A stretch of 64,000 bases of DNA from Tubiluchus corallicola (Eukaryota > Priapulida > Priapulimorpha > Priapulimorphida > Tubiluchidae), in the NCBI GenBank assembly GCA_030141605.1, contig JAQGDQ010000572.1:62001-126000 (forward strand), given 5' to 3'. Position numbers and translations under genes: made by a program. Positions 46,693-57,700 of this stretch are shown piece after piece. Below the pieces are notes generated by a model. It was not told where the DNA came from. It saw only the letters and a program-made list of their open reading frames with translations, and searched no databases. Numbering within the stretch: the stretch's first letter is position 1; every line of letters starts with the position of its first letter.

Positions 46693-47420
46693 CATACAAA
46701 ACTCATGCAAGCATCAAAGAGCAAAACTTGTCTCTAACATGTGAATAAAATGCTGAATATTTTTATAAGTTGTGCGTCGTATAAACTCTCCATACACTTA
46801 CTGTCTCTGTGTTTTCCGTACTTTATAACAGTTAGTAAACTGTACCAGCGTCAGTTCGGTTAGATGATATCTGTTATTTTAAATATTATTACATTTCTGT
46901 TACAAGTTGTTTTTTTCTATGAAAAGTAATTGAAAGTGTCTTCTTGACTCGTTTCTATATCTTATATTATTGGAAAAAGAAATTTTTGTACATTTGTTGA
47001 CGTTAGCCATTTTTACTTGTAAGTACGTTAGTTCAGAAATGTTAGCCATTTCTGTTGACAATTTAATTTGTATTTAACACATTTTTATAATGTATGAACA
47101 ATTTTTGGATACTTTGTGTATATATGATTTTTACCATGTGCACAGAAATAAATAATATAAATTTATAATTATACGACTTCAGTGCATTTTTTTGTACTTT
47201 GAAATTGTATGTTTGTTTACATTTAGATTGTGAAACAGATTTACAAATATAGTATAATATAGTTTTCACTATAATATCAAACACCAGAAAATTAGTTAAC
47301 ATTACTTAGCAGGATGAGTTTGAACAGCAAAGACAGGCAATGAACACACATTATACTAATATAATTAATAAAAGTTTTGGGTGTAGAATATTTTAAAACC
47401 TAATATGAACTCGTTCTTAG

Positions 47421-47877
47421 CCCTTTCAGTCCCAAATTATTTTTTTAATAAGAAAAAAATTTTTGGCTTGGTACTTTTGTTCAGTATGTCCATCTTGTTT
47501 ACACATAATAATTTTTTTTCTACCTGTGCCCGCGTGCTAAATATAGCCTGTATCCCACGGGATACATTGGGATTCAATGGAAGCATAAAATTTGCTTCAT
47601 TTTGCTACTGTTGATAATTTTTTCAAGTATTTAAGACATTTAGTATGCATGCTATGCTGATCTGTACAAAGTCGTCTCTAAAGTACTGTACCTTACACAG
47701 TTTTTATGCTATGTAGATTTTCTAGTTTGCCATTTTATCACCATTTTTAGTCTATTGTTATTGGCTTAAATCAAAATAACTATTAACAGATCAAATAACT
47801 ATCAGTTTTAAAATTTTATTAATTTTAAAGGCAGAGAATATTCTCGCATCCCATGGGATACAACGGGTATGAAAGGG
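47421..47877. mobile_element. piggyBac-like MITE, copy 2 (complete)
   Basis: CCCTTTCAGTCCC ... GGGTATGAAAGGG, flanked by TTAG (47417-47420) and TTAA (47878-47881). 457 bp. Internal inverted words ATCCCACGGGATAC. Confidence 0.75.
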
Positions 47878-48224
47878 TTAACAAAACATTAACAAGATCA
47901 CACAATTTAGCACTTTACAACATCGATTACAGCTAACGAATCACAACTGATGCAGTGCAATAACCGCACAGAACTTTGACACTAAATTGCCGAAGTATTT
48001 TACAGTTGATAATAACAGATTTGATCTCTAGTTTGCTCACTGAACATGTCGGTGATTAAAATTATCAATATCGGGTCATGCCAATTTCTGCAAATGCATA
48101 ATACTGTTACAAAAAATACATTTTGCTAAGAAAATATTAAAACTATAAAACAGCAGCTCTGTTATCGACAAGACTTGACAGAAACTCATCTACAATAGTA
48201 GGGTGATTATTTACTGGTTAGTTT

Positions 48225-49135
48225 ACACTAGTAATAGGCGATTGTGAAATTTTCTAATTCAATTACAATTTTTTTCTTGAAATTCGATATCATGATTAAT
48301 TTTTTGTGATCATTTTTTAGTATTTTAGCAGTATTTTTCAATGATTGGAGTGAAGTATAGCCTATAACTTCTTCATGGCTTTCATCGCTCTCTGTCATTT
48401 TCGTACTCCATACTCGGAAACTGTTTTTATAGACACGTACATTCATTAACTACTCTATTGCTATTTAAACTGCACATGTCACGTGAAAACGAATAAGAAG
48501 CCCCAGTTGGCAACACTGTGGTTTGCAATTGTGTGCAATTTGTAAGGTGAGAAAAACGAAGAAAAATGTAAAGTTGCTGTTTATTTTTGCCTAAAACTCA
48601 TGCCTTTTAGTTAGTGTGTAACACGCATATTTTGCTCTCGATTAACTGAATTATTATTGAATATGCGATTTATACATGGTTGTCATCTCAAGTAATTAGA
48701 TTAATCTATTAATCGCTAGGGGTGAGCATCGAATTCGAACGCTCGAATTCGATTCGAACGAGTTTTTTTAGTTCGAACTCGATTCGAATCCAAAATTATA
48801 GATTCGAATAATTCAGCACTTCAATCACACACGGTCTTTATCACTAAAACGATTGAAACATCATGCAATTAGTATAATTTAGCTGTGATTTCTGCGCACA
48901 ATTTTAAACAAATTACTAGTCGTTTTATTGCAGAACAAAATCTAGTGATATGCATGATTTTTGTAAGACTAATTTTTGCTGGTGGTTCGAAAATCTTACG
49001 ATCTTAATTCGAACTCGGTTTGAATTCGAAACACTGAAGTTCGGTTTGATTCGAATTCAAAAGTCACAAATTCGGTTCGATTTGAATTCGCTTTCCGGTA
49101 GAGAATGCTCACCCCTATTAATCGCCCATCACTAG
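48225..49135. mobile_element. hAT-like element, GGGCGATTAATAG family, copy 2
   Basis: Left AGTAATAGGCGATTGTGAAA, right inverted AATCGCCCATCACTAG. Interrupted near its right end by the nested hAT element 48718-49117. Confidence 0.65.
48718..49117. mobile_element. Nested hAT MITE with GAATTCGAA-rich body
   Basis: TAGGGGTGAGCATCGAATTC ... AATGCTCACCCCTA, flanked by TTAATCGC on both sides (48710-48717, 49118-49125): an exact 8-bp duplication. The body is full of TCGAATTCGAA-type palindromic words. Confidence 0.9.
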
Positions 49136-49458
49136 CCCATCAGTATTTACACCCAGGTACTTTTTTATACATTTTGCCTCTCTGTACATCGGAGTCCATC
49201 ACCCAATAGCATCGCCTACTTGATGCAGATGGTTTGTGGTAAGATCAGAACCTAGCGCATTATCAAAAAAACTTCTTTAAGATGAGAAGATCGTAACAGA
49301 TAGTAAACTGGCTTTGTGTCTCGGTCATGTTCAGACCTGCTTATACATCCTCTGTTAACAAAATGTATTACACAATTTTAATTAGTCGCCTCGATCTCGA
49401 TTCAAACTAACGAAGCCGAGTACGTTTCTAGCAGCACAATTAACGCCAATGGTTCTCG

Positions 49459-50780
49459 CTACCTCATCCATGCATCATCGCTTCTGAGAAACGAAGAATC
49501 CCTTTTGCCAATTTGACACTTAATACCCCTGACAGGTTGTGGTATCTGGTACCAAATTAAGTCATCTACGATCGCTTTTTTGTCTTCAGGTGAGTCATCG
49601 GTCACATGATCTATAACTTCACTATAACCACTGTCAGTCAGAGAAGAACTCACCTGCGTATCTACTGATTCACAGTCACTGCCTTGATTGCAACTTCCTT
49701 TGTCCAAAAGAGGTGACTTTGTCCTGCAAATATTTCCCCTGCCTACGGGCTCAACATTAATAGTTAAGCAACTGAAGGAACTCAGCGATGAATCACCAAT
49801 AACTTTACTGTCGCCACAATCGTTTATTCTGGTACGTTCTGGGCTGTCAGTCAAATGCACTACGTGAACCTTTCCACGCATCGAAGGAATAAATGACAAC
49901 TTCGGTACAAACCAATCAACGATATGATTTCTCTTAGTTTGAAACATAACAAAGATGTTCGTGACGGAGAAAGGCTTCAAATCGAGAAACACGCTGTTGG
50001 TAACAAGGTAATGAAATAATTTTCTTGAACAAAGCTTTGCAGAAGTACTGCATTGTGTGTCATGCACTGACTCGAAGCTGAACACATACTGCTCCTTAGG
50101 AGAGGCGGCGGTTGCACCAAGTAACAAGTGAATTCTGCTCACCGGCACTCCGCTAGTAATCAGTTTGTCGACATTGTCAAAAAGTTCTTTCAGTGACGAT
50201 ACACACTTCTGAAGTTTTCTTCGCTGTAGACTTGATAAGACATCTTTCCCAACGTTATTGTACCATTTCTGTTAAAATAACGAAAAAATTAAATGCAATA
50301 AAAAAACAATATACTTCTCATCTTTCTCTCCAGACTTGAACTGTGACAATCTTTCAAATAATATTTTCAGAATTCATTGTGAAATGTAGGACTCACCTCA
50401 GTCAGTCTTCATTGAAAACTGAAACCGAGATTATTTGCAAGAATTTAAAATTGTACCTAGGCTGCAGATGTTTTGCAATACAATATCATCTAGTTAATAT
50501 TATAATCGCTTCCTAAATTTCTCAAATAACTTAACTTCAAACTAGGCAAATTAGTTAGAGAATTAAGAATTAGATATGAAACTAAAAGCCAATTTACCTT
50601 ACAGGATAGTTCTTCCATTTGCTGAAAAGGCAAAGGTATAATATTCCTGTGATACAAGACGTATTTGATCAATTCTATCGTTAACTGCGACTGAATGGTA
50701 AAATCTATGGAACAACCTAAATTTATAAAGGAATGTACAGTTCTATCAATGTACACAGCATGACTGTAGGGATCCGCCAT
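49459..50780 (-). CDS. MAD2L1BP: MAD2L1-binding protein / p31comet (2 exons)
   Basis: Joined from complement(50598..50780) and complement(49459..50268); 330 aa (human about 274). Exon 1 starts MADPYSHAVYIDRT, contains LTIELIKYVLYHRNIIPLP (human CELLKHIMYQRQQLPLP) and ends AAG|GTAAAT; exon 2 follows TTTTAACAG, both phase 0. Exon 2 carries a helix (~70-100), RIHLLLGATAASPKEQY (human VLILLGGNALSPKEFY), VDWFVPKLSF (~178-187) and DLIWYQIPQPVRGIK (~297-311). Family knowledge: a HORMA-fold adaptor that binds closed MAD2 and brings TRIP13 to disassemble the mitotic checkpoint complex. Odd: about 90 polar, Ser/Asp-rich residues (~202-291) separate the last two conserved strands, where human has only a short loop. 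Divergent from DNPH1. Confidence 0.93.
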
Positions 50781-51703
50781 GACTGCTTGTAAAGAAGTTT
50801 AGCGTAGGATTCGGCTTGCTAAATTTAAATGACATTTTACCATTTTTAGAAAATATAATCAAACAAACTTTCAAAAATAGAAAACCATTAAAATTTTAAA
50901 AATTTAGTGGTAACACATTAAGTTCAACAATGTTCAATTAGTTATTTGCTACAAACAAATTGTGCACGAATTTTGGCAATGACACAACGGCCATTTTTAA
51001 TCTGCCCGGCAACTTGAGTGAAGGCGGTTTATAGATTCAAGTAGCTCTTTGAAAAACATCTCTTTTTAAAGTAAGTTCGTTGAATAACTTTCTTAAGAAA
51101 CCATTTTGTTTTGTATGAATGCACGGTCGCTTGGATAAAAACCATTAGCTTTACTTAATTATTGTGTTTATCAACAAATTTAACGTGCAAACTGCGAGGA
51201 CTTGGTTTGCCGGTTTAATCGTTGTGTGTACTTTGAATACAGCAGCGCGCATGCTGTACCTACGTGAGCAGCCAAGCGCGCGTGCTTCAAGAGTGCTGGC
51301 GTTAGACGCTCTGTGGGGGTGACGACCGGCGCGTGGGTCGGCTTTGTTCTTGCACCTGGTTGATGCTCAGATCTGGTACCGTGTGTAAGGAAAATGTGTA
51401 TTTAGCTGACTTAGTTGTATAGTTTAGCCAGTTCGAATATACTAGGAATTGTGGGTGCATATCTGCTTCGCAAGAAAGTGTGTAATAAAAGGTTGTATTT
51501 AATATTTCTTTTATTTGTCTAAAGTATGTTTTTAGAAACGACATTTTATGTTTAAATAGATAGCTAATACTGCAAATAATTGAATACTTGAACATTAAAG
51601 TGTTCCATAAAATGATAAATGAATAAAAAGATATTAATTTAAATGTCACACTCTTTTGCAACTGTCAAACAAATCTTTGTTTCAGGTAGACTATATATTC
51701 ACT
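50781..51703. promoter_or_regulatory. Divergent MAD2L1BP/DNPH1 promoter region
   Basis: 923 bp between opposing start codons. It contains a YY1-like motif (AAAATGGCCG on the minus strand, about 50987-50996) and a CpG-rich block at 51241-51345 (GCGCGC twice). The TTTCAG at 51680-51685 is probably the acceptor of the DNPH1 first coding exon, so the DNPH1 transcript may start in the CpG block. Confidence 0.5.
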
Positions 51704-54700
51704 ATGGCAGACATATATTTTTGTGGAAGCATCCGTGGAGGCCGCCAAGATGCTGAACTTTACGGTCGCATCATTACGAAGCTGAAAGAATTTGGTACTG
51801 TTCTCACAGAACATGTAGGAAACAAAGAAGTTGGAGAAAAAGGTATGATATAAATGCATTTTTATTTTTTATATAACTTTATACTTACATAACATTTAAA
51901 TAATCATAATAATTACTTGTACAATATAGATGCTTTATGTACTTACAGTGGGTACAGTATATTAATTACTGATACCACTCACTTAGCACTAAAACCACGT
52001 GGACTTTAAATTCTTTTTATTCTGTTGCTGTTCACACTGCCGTGGATACGCTCGATCGTCTTCACCACCAGTGACGAGCAAACAGACATCAATAAAAAGT
52101 GTCTGTTTGCAAGATCGACAACACGATCAATTCGATTTAGAAATCACACCAAATATCTTTGACGTCAATTTGCCTTTACTGTTCACTTGTCTTTAATTAT
52201 ATTTTTAGTTTCAACAGCTCGTTAACGTACATCCTAGTCAGTAGTAATTTTATTTATGTTCCATTCACTTATATGTTGCACAGATAGGCCCAACTTATTG
52301 ATATTCATAGCTTTACATTCAAAAACATTCGCAGTAGTATCCTCTGTTACCTGACATAAAGAACATTTAAGATCCCCTTTATACAGATTTTTGAAATTTG
52401 CCTTAACATCTAAGATATTAAGTCTAATTGACATAATATCTTTCATTTCGTCTAACCTACATACATTTGTCGAAATACACTAGCAACAGTAAATTTTCGA
52501 TTTTCTAGACATTACTGTATATAGTTTATTAGCACTTAACTGACAACTGATTCAATTTGTTTGTGTTAATTTTCTTTTGCTGTAGTATGTAAAAGCATTC
52601 GTATGTAAAACCCGACAAATTTCATTTATTATACATGTACTATAATGTAAGAACAATAAATTACAGTCATACCTCGGTTTTCGACCAGAAAATTCGAGTT
52701 GAAATTGTCTCCGCTTTCGACCAGAATTTCGGTACTCGACCAGCCGCCAAACACGTGATGAACGCATGCGCGGTGAGCCGAGTAGAGCCGAGCGTAACCG
52801 ATTGAGCCCGAGAGTAGTCACACACGTGTTTCTGCTCTTGCTTACGTATACCATCACACTGCTACCAACACTTAAGGTTTTTCATGCAGGAATAATTATG
52901 TTTTTCTTTCTAAGGAATTCTATTATGTTTATCTTATCAATAATATCACATCTACTGTTTTAATAAACATTTTTGCATTATTATATTTCGTTTTAGTAAT
53001 ACTTCACAGTTCATTTGGTGCTTGAGAACAGATTATTTGCTTTTACATTATTTCTTATGAGAATAAATGATTCGGTACTCAACCAAATCAGTTTTCAAAC
53101 ACTTTAGGAATGAATTATGGTCGAAAACCGGGGTATGACTGTACTTACTAACTCACATACTTTCTTGGTTGCTTACTTACTAAGTTGCTTACTTATTTGT
53201 TTACTTACTTGCTTAATTCCTCCCGTCAAGAATAGGGACAATGAATAAAAGTTCCTCTATTAAAAAACGGAAAAAGAAAGAAAGGGCACAACATTTTGAA
53301 CTAGAAGTTGATTGTTGCTGGTTTAAAGCAGCATGAATGTTTAAAATCGTCTTCATCTTACGGTTGTATTCATGAATTTTGATTTTTGCTGAGATTAATT
53401 TTTTGTGAAAAGTCTCTTGATTTTAAGTTGCGTGCTGTTGATTCTCAAAGTTTTTTTATGGAAAAATTTTCGACTGATGGAGTTTCGTGTGAACTAGAGG
53501 TTCGGCGGAGCTTATTTTTCCGAAACCGAATCGCGTTGTTTCGGTGTAGCAAAGCTTCATCCCACGCCATATTTTGAAAACTACCTCTGTAATCACTTCA
53601 AGTGAACATAAAAAGACAAAAAGTGGAAAATCGCAAGAAATTACTAAAACTACTAAGCTAATTTCTGGGAGTTTTGTATATGCATATTGTGGGGGGTCGC
53701 AGGATTAAACCGTCATGGGCTTCGTGAAAATGTAGTGTATTGAATATAAAATTGCGTGGGCCAATCAGAGCTCAGTTTTCTAGGCCAATTTTCTCGAGCG
53801 TGCAACCTGTTCTCGTAGATTCGAGGGCAGTGCGTTCTCGGCCATGTTCGGCTTCGGGTTTCATTTTGTTTTTCTCTTCTTGGTTGCTGTTATTAAGTCG
53901 GTCGTGATTCAGTAATTTTTGGTTTAATCCCTTGGTTTGCATTTCGACTCGACGCGTAAGCGTCAGCTATAAACTGTTGCTAAGTGTTTCATTTTACTGT
54001 TTTTCTTTCTTTTCTTTTTTTTTATAATTTTCTTTACTTAATGATGAATCCTCGCTATCATAGACGGCATCACAATATTATTAACATGCAAAGATATAAG
54101 CACATAGAAAAACACAGAAGTACAGTAGATAAAAATACAGAATAAAATCATTAGCTGGTCACAAAGAACAGAATAGATCATCAAAAATCGCTCTGTATTT
54201 TTTTACATTATTATGATATATTATGTGTTATAAAGTAAATTTCATTTGCCATTGTTCTTATGTTTCTATTGTCAGATTTTTATTTCAGTTCTTGTTTCAG
54301 TTCTTATTTCAGTTATTTTCAGTTTGATTTTTTTTTTATATTATGCACTTATTATTACTGTGTATGAATTGTACTAACACGTTATAAGCATATCAATTTA
54401 ATGTCATTCGTTACAATTTAGTTTTTATTATAAGCAGTACTAACACTAATACACTGTAGCATAACGCCTATAAAAATGTTCATCACTAACCAAAGGGCAG
54501 CTGACTAGATGACCAAATGGTCTTTCGCTGCCCTTTCTTCACATTTTTGTTACCAAATTAATTGTATTGTAACTGTGCGTGTGTTAAAAGATAAATAAAA
54601 GATTATTATTATTATTATAATAGATACAATAGAAACTTTGTTTTTCATTGTTTATAGTAATGTTTGATTTCACGATCAGTTATAATTATTTTGCAGGTGA

Positions 54701-57700
54701 CGACATTGACGAGAGAGAAATTCATGATCGCAATATGAAATGGTTGGACCAGGCTGAATGTAAGCAGTTTTCTTTGCTATGATCCTTAACAATAATAGTC
54801 CTTAAAGCAGGGATGAGAATTTTCCGCGGATATGTGGAATTCCGAGTTTTTGGAAGACCAGTAGTGCCATTTTTGTAAATCGCGTAAATTCGTTGAGAAA
54901 ATCCAGTACATTATTTCACAAGCTGACCGCTAGTTGGCAGACCGTCACTTTGTTTACGTCACGTACATCAGTGTAACCACGTGTATATCTCTATGTATAA
55001 AAATATAGAATCAATTGTGCAGAGTTATTTGAGTCAATTGCAGACAGTTTTTATATACTTTTACATAGGAGCGGCCAGTACTTAGGCATTTTTGAGACAA
55101 TTAGGTATCATGTATCCTTGATAGTTGTGGTATTTTAAATTATGCATGAAACAAGGTAAGTAATATTTTAAGTCCACTTAGAGGCTCTCTATGGCCTACG
55201 CGGCCCCCAAACCCCCGGCCTGTTTCAGAGTTTTTTTGCAATTTCTCATTCTCTTCCCTGCCTTAAGGCATGTTTCTTCCCATTCTAAACACGAAGTTTT
55301 GTTTAAAATAATGAGTGCAGCATTAAAAGAAATCAGACTCATCTTAAAGTATGGTCCAAAATGATCTGTCCTGTAAAGTATTGAAAGCGAACTTTTTTCA
55401 AGAATGTCTTGCGTAAATGAATTATTATGACAGAATGGTAACTTCGTGTTCGCACAACTAGTTCTTCGCTATTACATGTATATCACCATTTACTAGTTAA
55501 CTAGACACTAGTGCGTGTATCTCGGATATCGATTGCACAGAAAACGGGTGCTGTACCTTTCACTTCTGCGGTGTTCAATTGTGATGTACAGCTCAAATCT
55601 GTACAGTACCACTGCATTTCAGTTTTCGCAAAGACGTGGAATGTTTTTGTTGTTGAAAATTACGTTCAATCATGACGTCATCACTAGTTGGGCTGTGCTG
55701 CGATAATTTATGTTTTTAAATCGATTATATAAGTATTATCAGAAGTTCTTTGGCATTTTTATAAGTCTTAAAATGTTCAATTTTTACCATATTTCAAAAT
55801 GGGTTAGGATATGAAAACTGATCTTGTTTTCCATTGAAGGAAAACTGGACAATTGTTTAGACTCAATCTCGTTTTAATTTACTGTCTCAAATATACGTTT
55901 TCTTGCCTATAAAAGTTAGTAATTGTTTCTTATATTTGAATAATTAACTTAGGAAGTAAATTAACGGCAACCGAACAAAATGGCGCCTTTGCCAATCTTA
56001 GTAGATTCGCTGAGTCGCGCGTAGCTTTGAAAGTTTAACGAAATTTGAGCATTCGGGGTAATTATTACTTAATTCGAAAAAAAGCTATTGTAGTTTTCAA
56101 TATTTTAGAGCATACTTTATTCTGAACTCGTGTTTACACAATCGTCTAGTTTTCCTTTGACTATTTTCATTACTACGAGTTATTTTAACAGTGTTTAAGT
56201 CTAAAAATTAGCATAATGTTGTATTAATTAATTAGCTAATAATTAATTAGTCAACTTATAATAATTGTGTATAAACAGTGTCGTCAAATGCTTGCAAAGA
56301 CTTAATATTTAGTGATACGAAGCTGGAATTGCATTTCTGCTTTGAGTTGATTTTCATTGCTTTTGCCTTTTATACATACACTAACACCTAAAAAATGTCA
56401 TGAGCCTGTGAGTAAACTTGTATTTTTAATAAGGGGCAGCTGACCAAGTGACCAATAGGTCTTTGGCTGCTCCTTCTCAGTTGCAATGAAATGTAAAAAT
56501 AATTATGACGAATTTTAACTGCTGTTGAGAAAATAAAATTGAATTGAATTTAAGCAGCTTTCAACTGGGTAAGTTTGAGCAATTGCTTTATTAAAGTCAA
56601 ATCTTAGTATTGCTGCAAATGTGCATACTTACACGAGTGATGACTTCTGCATGTGATTATATTTTTTGGCAATGCTGCTTTTCCGACGAATTTTTTCATT
56701 TTATCATACGTGTTTTTTTGCTTTAGTCGTGGTAGCCGAGGTAACAGTTCCGTCGTTAGGCGTCGGCTATGAGATTGGACAAGCTATTAATATGGAAAAG
56801 AAAGTGCTGTGCCTCTTTAGGGAGTCAAGTGGAAAATGTAAGTTGAGTATTTCTAGTGTTATGCTTATGTGTAATCTTATGTATGTACGTAGTTTATTGA
56901 CTAAAACAAGTTACATGTATACACAAGGAACGAGGTAAATGCCACAATCGATACATTAGTGATTTTAGTCCAAATGATGCCACCTTCAGGTGTTCTTGTT
57001 AAAATTGTTAAATCTTTCTCTTTACTGTTTAAATTTTCATTGGCTTCTACAGTTTATGAATGCATAATCTGTAAACCTGTTTTCACACCTAAATGATTTC
57101 ACCTGTAGTTTTGGTCACTTGGTTTTCTGCTTTTCAACATGACACTACTTTGCTGATTATGTAGACACTTCAGAATAAAATCTTAAAACTAAATTTCAAG
57201 TTTTTTGGTTTCTTCAAACCAAAACTTACGTAGAGAAATATATGGTCTATGCGTTCACAACCTTGGGATCGCGGGATTGTCCAAAAACTATTTTTTTTAA
57301 AAATGCTGTTTTCATTAAAAGTATATAAGTAGGTCTTGTTTCCCCAGTCTCTCATTACATCGTTTTGTTCTGGAAAGTGAAACCATGTTATACAGGTTTT
57401 ACAAATCAAATGTAGACCGACGTTAACTCAAATGTAGATTTGGGTAATTCAAATGTGTCTTGGTAACTCAAATGTAGACGTAGGTAGTTCAAATGTGTTA
57501 ACAATGGTTTTCAAGACATCTTAAGCGTTTTTGGTTAGTCAAATGTACACACATGTCAAGTCAAATGTGACATTGGTATCTCAAATGTGGATAGGTGTTA
57601 AAGTTTAAGGATGTTAAATTTAATCTTCTTTAATTTCAATTTAATAATTGCTCTTAAGTTAAAATAGCAACGTTATAGGTCTACTAATGGCTCACTAATA

